This document shows, piece by piece, positions 13,537-21,029 of a stretch of DNA of 21,310 nt (its first letter is position 1; each line of letters begins with the position of its first letter). The notes under the pieces were generated by a model, which saw nothing but the letters and a program-made list of their open reading frames with translations, did not search any database and was not told where the DNA came from. Source of the DNA: an uncultured Collinsella sp. (GTDB lineage Bacteria; Actinomycetota; Coriobacteriia; Coriobacteriales; Coriobacteriaceae); assembly GCA_958405195.1 (NCBI GenBank), contig CATYDM010000033.1, positions 1-21,310 on the forward strand. Reading direction: 5' to 3'. Made by a program: the position numbers and the translations under genes.

Positions 13537-15990
13537 ATGCGTGTTTCTTACGACTGGCTCAAGACCATGATCGATATTCCGGAGGATCCCAAGACCCTTT
13601 CGGACGAATATATTCGTACCGGCACCGAGGTCGAGGCGATTGACACCGTGGGAGAATCCCTCGACCACGTGGTGACTGCCAAGGTGCTCACTAAGACCCC
13701 TCACCCCGATAGCGACCACATGTATGTGTGCTCGGTCGACGTGGGTGACAAGAACCTCGACGCCGACGGCAACCCCGCTCCGCTGCAGATCGTCTGCGGC
13801 GCGCAGAACTTCGAGGCCGGCGACCACATCGTCACGGCCATGATCGGCGCCGTGCTTCCCGGCGACGTCAAGATCAAGAAGAGCAAACTTCGCGGCGTCG
13901 TGTCCATGGGCATGAACTGCTCCGCGCGCGAGCTCGGCCTGGGTGGCGACCACTCCGGCATTATGATCCTGCCCGAGGATACGCCCTGCGGCATGCCGTT
14001 TGCCGAGTACGTGGGCTCGAGCGACACCGTGCTCGACTGCGAGATCACGCCCAACCGCCCCGACTGCCTGTCCATGATCGGCATGGCTCGCGAGACCGGC
14101 GCCATCTTCGACCGCGATTTCCACGTCGAGCTGCCCGCCATCAAGGCCGAGACCGGCCGCGCGACCGACGACGAGCTTTCCGTCGAGATTGCCGACGAGG
14201 GCCTGTGCGACCGCTACGTTGCCCGCATCGTGCGCAACGTCAAGGTCGGCCCGTCGCCTGACTGGATGGTCAAGCGCCTTAACGCCCTGGGCGTGCGCCC
14301 GCACAACAACATCGTCGACATCACCAACTATGTGATGATGCTCACCGGTCAGCCGCTGCACGCCTTTGACCTGGACACCTTTGCCGCGCGCGATGGCCAC
14401 CGTCGTGTGGTGGTTCGCGCCGCCCAGCAGGACGAGAAGTTCACGACGCTCGACGGCGAGGAGCGCGTGCTCGACGCCGGCATGGGCCTCATCACCGACG
14501 GCGAGCGTCCCGTGGCGCTGGCCGGTGTCATGGGCGGCATGGATTCCGAGATCGAGGACGATACCGTTGACGTGATGGTCGAGAGCGCCTGCTTCAACGC
14601 CGGCCGCACCTCGCACACCAGCCGTGACCTATCGCTGATTTCCGACGCCTCCATCCGCTTTGAGCGCCAGGTCGACGAGACCGGCTGCGTGGACGTCGCC
14701 AATGTGACGTGCGCGCTCATCGAGGAGATCGCCGGCGGCGAGGTCGCCCCCGGCTATGTGGACGTGTTCCCCGCGCCCAAGACCATCGATAGCATTAAGC
14801 TGCGTTTGGCCCGCGTGCACGCCATCTGCGGCGCCGACATCGAGCCCGACTTTATCGAGCGCTCGCTTACCCGCCTGGGCTGCACCGTCGAGCGCGACGG
14901 TGAGGACTTTATGGTCACGCCGCCGAGCTTCCGTCCCGACCTGCCGCGCGAGATCGATCTGATCGAGGAGGTCCTGCGCTTATGGGGCATGGGTCGCGTC
15001 ACGGCGACCATTCCGGCTGCCAAGAACCATATCGGCGGTCTGACGCGCGAGCAGAAGCTTACCCGTAAGGTCGGCGAGATCCTGCGCGCCTGCGGCCTCA
15101 ACGAGACCACGACTTTTGGCTTTGCTGCCCCGGGCGACCTGGAGAAGATCGGTATGTCCACCGAAGGCCGCGGCTGCCCCGTGGTGCTCATGAACCCGTT
15201 GGTCGCCGAGCAGACCGAGATGCGCCGCTCGTTGCTGCCGGGCTTACTGCAGTCCGTTGCTTATAACGAGGCCCACGGCACGCCCAACGTGCACCTGTAC
15301 GAGGTCGGCAGTCTGTTCCACGGTCGCGAGAATGCCAGCCTGCCCAAGGAGACCAAGTCCGTCGCGGGCGTGCTCTCGGGTCAGTGGAGCGAGCAGTCTT
15401 GGAGCATGAAGTACCGCAAGCTGCGTTTCTTCTTTGGCAAGGGCATCGTCGAGGAGCTGCTCGCCCAGCTGCGCATTGAGAAGGTTCGCTTCCGTCCCGT
15501 CGAGGGCGAGAGCTATGCCTTCCTGCAGCCGGGTCGTGCTGCCGAGGTGCTCTCGGGCGGTACCGTGCTGGGCTGGGTTGGCGAGATCCACCCCGAGGCG
15601 CGCGAGGCTATGGGCATTGACGAGGTCGTCGTCGCCTTTGAGCTCGACCTGGACAAGCTGATCAAGGGCGCCCGTAACCAGGAGAACTACCGTGAGTTCT
15701 CGCAGTACCCGGCCGTTGAGCACGACCTCGCTATCGTGGTCGACAACACTGTGACCTGCGAGGATCTTGAGCGTCGTATTACGAGTGCCGGAGGCAAGCT
15801 GCTCGAGGGCGTGCGCCTGTTCGACGTCTACCGCGATCCCATCCGCATCGGTGCGGGCAAGAAGTCCATGGCCTTCGCGCTTACGTATCGCTCCGACGAC
15901 CACACGCTCACCAGCGAAGAGGTCGAGAAGGCGCACCAGAAGATCGTCACCAAGGTGTGCAAGGGCGTAAACGGCGAGGTCCGCTCGTAA
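13537..15990 (+). CDS. pheT: Phenylalanyl-tRNA synthetase beta subunit
   Basis: 817 aa, near the usual ~800. The domain order is that of bacterial PheT: EMAP-type tRNA-binding domain about 40-155, B3/B4 editing region about 205-370 (including LITDGERPVALAGVMGG), B5 about 413-483, the inactive synthetase-like core about 490-690 (MNPLVAEQTEMRRSLLPGLL), and the C-terminal anticodon-binding FDX-ACB domain from about 722 (FSQYPAVEHDLAIVV). B3/B4 hydrolyses mischarged Tyr-tRNA-Phe in characterised enzymes. ATG 13537 is preceded by AAAGGAGACC. It is co-transcribed with pheS; a small GGCT-CAA-AGCC hairpin in the gap has no U tract and should not block this. Confidence 0.98.
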   Translation: MRVSYDWLKTMIDIPEDPKTLSDEYIRTGTEVEAIDTVGESLDHVVTAKVLTKTPHPDSDHMYVCSVDVGDKNLDADGNPAPLQIVCGAQNFEAGDHIVTAMIGAVLPGDVKIKKSKLRGVVSMGMNCSARELGLGGDHSGIMILPEDTPCGMPFAEYVGSSDTVLDCEITPNRPDCLSMIGMARETGAIFDRDFHVELPAIKAETGRATDDELSVEIADEGLCDRYVARIVRNVKVGPSPDWMVKRLNALGVRPHNNIVDITNYVMMLTGQPLHAFDLDTFAARDGHRRVVVRAAQQDEKFTTLDGEERVLDAGMGLITDGERPVALAGVMGGMDSEIEDDTVDVMVESACFNAGRTSHTSRDLSLISDASIRFERQVDETGCVDVANVTCALIEEIAGGEVAPGYVDVFPAPKTIDSIKLRLARVHAICGADIEPDFIERSLTRLGCTVERDGEDFMVTPPSFRPDLPREIDLIEEVLRLWGMGRVTATIPAAKNHIGGLTREQKLTRKVGEILRACGLNETTTFGFAAPGDLEKIGMSTEGRGCPVVLMNPLVAEQTEMRRSLLPGLLQSVAYNEAHGTPNVHLYEVGSLFHGRENASLPKETKSVAGVLSGQWSEQSWSMKYRKLRFFFGKGIVEELLAQLRIEKVRFRPVEGESYAFLQPGRAAEVLSGGTVLGWVGEIHPEAREAMGIDEVVVAFELDLDKLIKGARNQENYREFSQYPAVEHDLAIVVDNTVTCEDLERRITSAGGKLLEGVRLFDVYRDPIRIGAGKKSMAFALTYRSDDHTLTSEEVEKAHQKIVTKVCKGVNGEVRS

Positions 15991-16002
15991 TCTTTGCCGT
16001 TC

Positions 16003-16097
16003 GGAACCCGCCCCCTGCGGGGTTTTCACGGCAACGTCCTCGCCGCTTCGCGGCTGTGGGATGTTGCCTTAGAAAACCCCTCTCGGGGGCGGGTTCC
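16003..16097. repeat. 95-bp nested palindrome behind pheT
   Basis: Successive arms pair in register: GGAACCCGCCCC (16003-16014) with GGGGCGGGTTCC (16086-16097); GGGGTTTT (16019-16026) with AAAACCCC (16073-16080); GGCAAC (16030-16035) with GTTGCC (16063-16068), which extends inward by five more pairs; and an apical GCCGC-TTC-GCGGC (16042-16054). The result is one long hairpin of about 36 pairs with small internal loops. No U tract follows on either strand, so it is not a standard terminator, and no protein is encoded. It could be a palindromic intergenic repeat, a MITE-like element or an mRNA 3'-end stabiliser. Confidence 0.85.
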
Positions 16098-16225
16098 TGC
16101 GTTAACCTTGTTGCGAGCGGACCGCACCCTCTTCCGGGTGACCGGAAAGTTGGGAGTGCATGGGCATTTATTGGACGGTGCGTGGACCTGGGTTAATAAC
16201 GTACGTATTGCAAGGGCGTGCTGCG

Positions 16226-16254
16226 TTGTGGGCGGTGCGCCTTTTTGTTAGTAT
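16226..16254 (+). promoter_or_regulatory. Promoter of the nickel/cobalt transporter operon
   Basis: TTGTGG (16226-16231), 17-nt spacer, then TAGTAT (16249-16254) with an upstream TG (extended -10). Transcription would start near 16261, a few bases before the NikR-type inverted repeat. Confidence 0.6.
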
Positions 16255-16263
16255 GCAGAGTCG

Positions 16264-16291
16264 GTGTTACGGATTGTTGGAAACGTAACAC
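16264..16291 (+). promoter_or_regulatory. NikR-type operator (GTGTTAC-N14-GTAACAC)
   Basis: GTGTTACG (16264-16271) and CGTAACAC (16284-16291) are perfect inverted repeats. Counted as heptamers, the spacer is 14 nt. This matches the NikR site reported from comparative genomics of nickel regulons in delta-proteobacteria and relatives (GTGTTAC-N13/14-GTAACAC). It covers the likely transcription start and lies 24 bp before the transporter start codon, so binding would repress. The nikR gene itself is not in the window. Confidence 0.75.
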
Positions 16292-16315
16292 GCAACGTTC
16301 TGATTGAGAGGGCTC

Positions 16316-17401
16316 ATGCATATTCCCGATAATTATCTGTCCCCGCAGACCGATGCCGTTATGGCGGTGGCGATGGTGCCCGTTTGGGTTCATTGCATCA
16401 AAAAGGTGCGCGCCACGCTCGATCGCGAGCACATGGCTTTCCTGGGCATCTGCGCTGCGTTCTCCTTCCTGCTCATGATGTTCAACGTGCCGCTACCTGG
16501 CGGCACCACGGGTCACGCCGTCGGTGGCGCGCTCATCGCGCTGCTGCTGGGCCCCGAGGCTGCTGCCATTGCGGTTTCGGTCGCGCTGGCACTGCAGGCG
16601 CTGCTGTTTGGCGACGGCGGCGTTCTGTCGTTTGGCGCCAACTGCTTTAACATGGCCTTTGTGCTGCCGTTTGTCGCTGCTATCGTGTTCCGTGCGCTCA
16701 ACAGCCGTCTGCACGACAAGAGCTGGGGCACCTCGGTTTCTGCCATCGTGAGCGGTTGGGTCGGCCTGTGCCTGGCGGCCCTGTGCGCGGCAATCGAGTT
16801 TGGTATTCAGCCGATGCTCTTTACCAACGCTTCGGGCGCGCCGCTGTACTGCCCCTTCCCGCTGTCCGTGGCTATTCCGGCCATGTTGATCCCGCATATG
16901 CTGGTTGCCGGCGTGATCGAGGGTGTGGCGACGGCCGCCATCTACGGTTTCATTAAGAAGACGGCGCCGAGCATTATCGTCGGGCCCGAGGCCGTCGATG
17001 GCCAGCTTGCTGCCGAGGGCGCTGCTGCTAAGAAGACCTCGCTGGTCCCCACGCTCATCTTGGTTGCCGTGCTTGTCGTGGCCACGCCGCTGGGCCTGCT
17101 GGCCACGGGTGACGCCTGGGGTGAGTGGGACGCCGAGGGCGCCGCGACCGCCGTTCAGGAGGCTGGCGACGACAGCCTGCAGGCTTCGGTCGGCCTTGAT
17201 ACCCCGACCTTTGCCGACGCTCTGCCTACGGGTGATTACCTGCAGGCCTATTCCGAGGAGCAGGGTCTTGGCTTTGCCGGCCAGGCTGCCATGTATATCC
17301 TCTCGGGCGTAATTGGCGTGGCGGTGCCCACCATCGCATTCCGTCTGATCTCGCTGACGGTTAAGGAAAGCGGTGCTCATGGCAATAGCCGAGCTGCCTA
17401 G
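16316..17401 (+). CDS. cbiM: Ni/Co ECF transporter substrate-binding component (CbiM/NikM with fused NikN-like domain)
   Basis: 361 aa. The true start must be ATG 16316, because metal binding in this family uses the free N-terminal Met1 and His2 (MHIPDN here) together with His67 (TTGHAVGG), all present; a TTG at 16304 would add four residues and destroy the site. AGAGGG lies just upstream. Residues 1-215 form the CbiM/NikM membrane domain, with helices such as AFLGICAAFSFLLMMF and the loop FGDGGVLSFGANCFNM. Residues 245-355 hold two helices around TPLGLLATGDAWGEW, the NikN/PDGLE-type region, so M and N are fused. With the NikR-type operator in front, nickel is the likelier metal (nikMN); cobalt remains possible. 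Confidence 0.92.
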   Translation: MHIPDNYLSPQTDAVMAVAMVPVWVHCIKKVRATLDREHMAFLGICAAFSFLLMMFNVPLPGGTTGHAVGGALIALLLGPEAAAIAVSVALALQALLFGDGGVLSFGANCFNMAFVLPFVAAIVFRALNSRLHDKSWGTSVSAIVSGWVGLCLAALCAAIEFGIQPMLFTNASGAPLYCPFPLSVAIPAMLIPHMLVAGVIEGVATAAIYGFIKKTAPSIIVGPEAVDGQLAAEGAAAKKTSLVPTLILVAVLVVATPLGLLATGDAWGEWDAEGAATAVQEAGDDSLQASVGLDTPTFADALPTGDYLQAYSEEQGLGFAGQAAMYILSGVIGVAVPTIAFRLISLTVKESGAHGNSRAA

Positions 17402-18215
17402 CTGGCTTGCGGTCGAGCAGCGTTACGAGCCCGCGGGGGCTCGGCATCGTGTGATGCAAAAGAACGTCTTGCACCTGGCGAGCCTGCTTGAGCGGGTTCG
17501 CCTGGGTGGAGGCGCGCACGAGGGCGGGTCGATGGTCGACCGCGCCCTTTCTTGCGTTTCGGCTCCGGTGCGCCTGGTGGGGATGTTCGTTTGTGTCCTG
17601 TGCGTGTGTCTGACGCAGAGTCCGCTGTACCTCATGTTGATGGCGGCTATCGCGCTGGTGCTCGTTGCCGTGCGCCCTGTACGCGGGCTGCGCGCGACCT
17701 TTGTGCCGGCGTTGGCTGCCGCGGGGTTTGCCGTGGTTCTGGCACTACCTGCCCTGCTGCTGGGCGCTTCTGCCGCGGGCGCCATGCTCAAAATTGCGCT
17801 CAAGACCTTCATTAATGTGTCGCTGGTGCTGGGTGTTTCGTGGACGCTCACCTGGAGCCGCATGTCGGCGGCGCTCAAAATGCTGCACCTGCCCGACGAG
17901 GTTATCTTTACGTTTGATATGGCGCTCAAGCATATTGAGGTGCTGGGACGCACGGCGCACGATCTGTGCGAATCGGTCATGCTGCGCAGCGTCGGTTCCG
18001 CGCCTGCGGGTTTTTCGCGCACCGATTCGCTGGCGGGTATCATGGGCATGACGTTTATCAAGGCGATGGAATGCAGCCGCGCGATGGACGAGGCCATGCT
18101 CTGCCGCGGCTTTGCCGGCGCGTATCCGGCTCCCGCGCGGAGCGGCTTTGGCTGGCGCGATGCGGTCTATGCGGTCGGCGTGGCGTTGCTCGCCGTGTTG
18201 TGTGCGGTACTGTAG
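17379..18215 (+). CDS. cbiQ: ECF transporter transmembrane component T (CbiQ/NikQ)
   Basis: 278 aa from ATG 17379, with AAGGAAA 9 nt upstream (GTG 17373 is too close to it). It overlaps the end of cbiM by 23 bp in another frame, a sign of translational coupling. It has about five membrane helices, including VRLVGMFVCVLCVCL, PLYLMLMAAIALVLVAV and AAAGFAVVLALPALLL, then the long cytoplasmic coupling region with AMDEAMLCRGFAG (235-247), which corresponds to the conserved Ala-Arg-Gly coupling helix that contacts the ATPase. It links the metal-binding component to the ATPase. The N-terminal 50 residues are longer than in some homologues. Confidence 0.9.
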   Translation: MAIAELPSWLAVEQRYEPAGARHRVMQKNVLHLASLLERVRLGGGAHEGGSMVDRALSCVSAPVRLVGMFVCVLCVCLTQSPLYLMLMAAIALVLVAVRPVRGLRATFVPALAAAGFAVVLALPALLLGASAAGAMLKIALKTFINVSLVLGVSWTLTWSRMSAALKMLHLPDEVIFTFDMALKHIEVLGRTAHDLCESVMLRSVGSAPAGFSRTDSLAGIMGMTFIKAMECSRAMDEAMLCRGFAGAYPAPARSGFGWRDAVYAVGVALLAVLCAVL

Positions 18216-18259
18216 CGCGGGCGGTCTAGCCGTCGATGTGAGTAGGGAAGGGCGACGTT

Positions 18260-19030
18260 TTGACGATCGATATGAATAGTGCGGCGGGCACGAACGGTGC
18301 GGGCGGCGCCGAGGGCGCGCCGCTTATTGAGTTGCGCGACGTGGTGTTCTCCTATGCGGGGCATACGGTTGTCGATGGCGTGTCGCTGCAGGTCGATCGT
18401 GGTGAACTCGTTGCCCTGCTCGGTCCCAACGGCTGCGGTAAGACGACGATTATGCGTCTTATTAACGGCCTTGAACTCGCGGACGCAGGGACATACCTGT
18501 TTGACGGGTGTATGGTCGATGCGGCATATCTCAAGGATTCCGCGACGGCCCAGCGGTTCCATCAGCGCGTGGGCTTTGTGTTCCAGAATGCCGACGCCCA
18601 GTTGTTCTGCGCTACGGTGGGTGAGGAAGTTGCTTTTGGTCCCGCGCAGATGGGGCTGCCGGCAGACGAGCTCGACCGTCGCGTGCACGATGCCATAGAA
18701 CTGTTTCAAGTTGCCGACCTGGTCGATGCCTCGCCCTATCAGCTTTCGGGTGGGCAAAAGAAGCGTGTGGCGCTGGCGGCAGTCGTATCGATGAACCCCG
18801 ATATCTTGGTTCTCGACGAACCTACTAATGGGCTCGACGAGGATTCATGCGACATCGTGGTCAACTTCTTGCTGGCCTACGTCGCGGCGGGTAAGACGGT
18901 CTTGATGAGCACACATTACCAGGATTTGGTGCGACGCCTGGGTGCCCGTGCAATCTATATCGATCGATATCACCATGTGGTCGAGGCGCCTTCGCCGTCG
19001 TATGGAACCGAAAGCGGTGCTACGGACTAG
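18260..19030 (+). CDS. cbiO: ECF transporter ATP-binding protein (CbiO/NikO)
   Basis: 256 aa. The start is taken as TTG 18260, with AGGGAAGGG about 7 nt upstream; ATG 18272 lies 19 nt from that site and is less likely. The ABC ATPase motifs are complete: Walker A GPNGCGKTT (55-63), Q-loop Gln109 in VFQNADAQLF, which is typical of CbiO-type ATPases, signature LSGGQKKRV (162-170), Walker B ILVLDEPTNGLD (182-193) and switch His219 in MSTHYQDLV. It powers metal uptake by the CbiM-CbiQ pair upstream (44-bp gap) as the last gene of the operon. A single ATPase would act as a homodimer. Confidence 0.93.
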   Translation: MTIDMNSAAGTNGAGGAEGAPLIELRDVVFSYAGHTVVDGVSLQVDRGELVALLGPNGCGKTTIMRLINGLELADAGTYLFDGCMVDAAYLKDSATAQRFHQRVGFVFQNADAQLFCATVGEEVAFGPAQMGLPADELDRRVHDAIELFQVADLVDASPYQLSGGQKKRVALAAVVSMNPDILVLDEPTNGLDEDSCDIVVNFLLAYVAAGKTVLMSTHYQDLVRRLGARAIYIDRYHHVVEAPSPSYGTESGATD

Positions 19031-19050
19031 TTGCTGCGTAGAGCGTGCGT

Positions 19051-19069
19051 AGCCGCCCGCGCGGCTTTG
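19051..19069 (+). terminator. Short stem-loop behind cbiO
   Basis: AGCCGC (19051-19056) pairs with GCGGCT (19061-19066) around CCGC, followed by only two further T. A weak terminator at the expected operon end. Confidence 0.4.
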
Positions 19070-19076
19070 CCGTGAT

Positions 19077-19084
19077 GGTATAGT
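19077..19084 (+). promoter_or_regulatory. Candidate extended -10 for the phospholipase-like gene
   Basis: TGGTATAGT (19076-19084) gives TG-n-TATAGT. Transcription near 19091 would leave a leader of about 20 nt to ATG 19111. No clear -35. Confidence 0.45.
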
Positions 19085-19110
19085 TATCCAGGTTTTTTAT
19101 GGGGGTGGCT

Positions 19111-19959
19111 ATGCCAAGCTGGAACATTCATATCGCTCAGACGGAGCGTTTGCTGGAGCGCACCGGTGCGCTTGCCAAGAGCGTGCGCGACCGCAATGCC
19201 TTTTTGTTTGGCTGCGTGGTTCCGGATATCTTCGTGGGCTATATGGTCCCTGGCATCGCCGATCCCATCCCGTACCGCATTACGCACTTTGCCAAGCCCG
19301 AGCCTATCCCTAAGCCGCGTGAGCACGAGTTCTGGGATACCTATGTGGCACCGTTGCTTAAAAGTTCGCCCACCGGTGCGCCAGCCGCGGCGACCTCGAT
19401 TATCGAGGAGCGCGAGCGACTGAATCGCGTGCACTATCCCCAGCGCTACAGGGATGCTGAGCCGGTTGTCGGTCCCGGCGCTCGTGAGTTCTCGCTTGCG
19501 TCCGAAGATGTGGCGCAGTCGTTGCTCGATTTGACACTGGGTGTCTGGTCGCATCTGGTGGCCGATACCGTATGGAATACGCGCGTGAATCAATACCTGG
19601 AGGCGCACGGCGGCAAGCCGTGCGAGGAGTTCCGCATTAAAAAGCAAGGCGACTTTGACTGGTTCGGCAAGACACTGGGCATTGTTTCCATCCCGCGTGC
19701 GACCGATCGCCTGTATACCGCTGCGACGCGTTTTGGGCAGTATCCCATCCATAAAGAATATGTGCTCAAGACCATCGGCGTCATGCACGAGATTGTACGC
19801 GAAAACCCCGGTGAGCCCGACCATCCGCCATACCGCCTGCTAACCGAGGAGTTTTTCGACGCAACGTTTACCGAGGTCATCGAGCTGACCGAGGCGGGTT
19901 TTGCCGCCCGTGTCGAATCGCCCGATGTGCCTGCGCTGCCCCTGATTGCTAGCTGCTAG
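19111..19959 (+). CDS. Zinc-dependent phospholipase C family protein
   Basis: 282 aa from ATG 19111, which has GGGGGTGG 2-9 nt upstream; ATG 19099 is possible but has a weaker site and would begin at most 8 nt into the expected transcript. The sequence follows the Zn_dep_PLPC pattern: MPSWNIHIA (His7), FLFGCVVPDI (Asp39), ITHF (His59) and GVWSHLVADTVWN (His148, Asp152), a plausible set of metal ligands. There is no signal peptide, unlike secreted clostridial phospholipases C, so this is the intracellular branch of the family, whose substrate is unknown. Phospholipid cleavage is therefore not assured. The gene appears to be its own unit after the transporter operon and is convergent with the orphan nuclease. 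Confidence 0.8.
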   Translation: MPSWNIHIAQTERLLERTGALAKSVRDRNAFLFGCVVPDIFVGYMVPGIADPIPYRITHFAKPEPIPKPREHEFWDTYVAPLLKSSPTGAPAAATSIIEERERLNRVHYPQRYRDAEPVVGPGAREFSLASEDVAQSLLDLTLGVWSHLVADTVWNTRVNQYLEAHGGKPCEEFRIKKQGDFDWFGKTLGIVSIPRATDRLYTAATRFGQYPIHKEYVLKTIGVMHEIVRENPGEPDHPPYRLLTEEFFDATFTEVIELTEAGFAARVESPDVPALPLIASC

Positions 19960-21029
19960 CTGGCCGGCCCGGCAGTGAATAGCTCAACCCAATCGACAAG
20001 TAGCTCTTGCCGTAAGGTATCTTCGGCAATGCGCTCCTGTTTGGTCTTTGGGATGTGGGGAAGCCCGGCCTTTTTATGGATGAGCTCGGCTATGTGGTCG
20101 AAGCTCTTCTTCTCCTTGATCTGGTCATAGGTAATTTGGATGACGTCGTAGCCCATGCTTGTGAGTGCGGTGGCGCGCTCGGCATCGGAGAGGCTCGCGG
20201 CTTCGCTGTCGTGGGCAGAGCGGCCTTGGCATTCCAGAATGACGCCCATGCTGTCGGTGGCGCTTTCGATGAGGATATCGGCGTAGCAGCAGGTTTTGTC
20301 ATACAGCGAACGTGCGGCTTCACTGAGCGGGATGCGCGCGTTGTTGGCGATCTCGATGCCCTGGCCGCCCTCGTCGCGGGGGAGCGAGATAAGCATGGAG
20401 GTCTGTACTTCGAAGGGCGAGGCGGCCTGCCCCGTCATGTGCTCGGCCGCCCAGTGCAGTTGTTTGACGCCGCGCAGGCCTGCGGCTTGCTTGGCGAACG
20501 CGGCGATATCCGTTGCGGTAAGAAGCGGCGTGCGCTTCCACAAGTTGGTGTCATTGCCCTTGGTGTCGTTAACTCGCTCCCAGCCGCAGTTGGGTGGAAT
20601 GAACTTAAGCGAAATAGCTTCATCGAGTTGTTGTTGCGTTCGCTCGCAGGGCTTAAACACTGCAAAGGAGCCGCACATCTCGTAGCAAGCCATGAGTAAC
20701 TGGTTGCGTGAAACCTGCGTAGCAAGGTTGAGCAGCGTGAACTCCGGTGACGTGACATCAAACCCATGTTCAGTCTGCCTAAACGACCCCGGAGGTGGTT
20801 CTTGGGTCAGGAGGTGCGATTTAAACAGGCTTCGCGACCCGGATTGTGCCCGAGTGAATACAAGCCTGTGAAGTGGTGCGTGAAGCAGGTCTTTTACAAC
20901 TGCATGACTTCCGAGACCACAACATCTGCGATCCATATTGCCAAGGCTAATGGCGGGGTAAAGGCCTAATACCTGCGGCGGGATGCGGTAGTAGTTAAAG
21001 GCGGATTGCCCACAAAGCTTCAGGTCCAT
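19956..21029 (-). CDS. Solitary PD-(D/E)xK-fold nuclease (DUF559/VSR-like)
   Basis: 357 aa; AAGGG lies 4 nt before the ATG at 21029. Its 3' end overlaps the last 4 bp of the convergent phospholipase-like gene. The N-terminal half (LKLCGQSAFNYYRIPP; SPEFTLLNLATQ; LMACYEMCGSFAVF) resembles the AbiEi-like region of a family of hypothetical proteins common in Coriobacteriia. The C-terminal half has SPFEVQTSMLISLP (Glu207), YADILIE (Asp251), GVILECQGRSAHD (Glu266, Gln268, His273) and DAERATALTSMGYDVIQIT, fitting the restriction-endonuclease-like fold with an ExQ in place of the commoner ExK/ExD. Eight cysteines occur before residue 150 and at 247-248. There is no methyltransferase or partner gene. 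A nuclease is likely by fold; the target is unknown. Confidence 0.75.
   Translation of the reverse strand: MDLKLCGQSAFNYYRIPPQVLGLYPAISLGNMDRRCCGLGSHAVVKDLLHAPLHRLVFTRAQSGSRSLFKSHLLTQEPPPGSFRQTEHGFDVTSPEFTLLNLATQVSRNQLLMACYEMCGSFAVFKPCERTQQQLDEAISLKFIPPNCGWERVNDTKGNDTNLWKRTPLLTATDIAAFAKQAAGLRGVKQLHWAAEHMTGQAASPFEVQTSMLISLPRDEGGQGIEIANNARIPLSEAARSLYDKTCCYADILIESATDSMGVILECQGRSAHDSEAASLSDAERATALTSMGYDVIQITYDQIKEKKSFDHIAELIHKKAGLPHIPKTKQERIAEDTLRQELLVDWVELFTAGPAS

Noticed and set aside
13516..14616. 366-residue minus-strand frame over pheT
   Set aside because: It is antisense to the tRNA-binding and B3/B4 domains of PheT and has no recognisable protein content.
16100..16315. Cobalamin riboswitch upstream of cbiM
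   Set aside because: No B12-box-like sequence or suitable fold was found; the perfect NikR-type repeat explains the regulation better.
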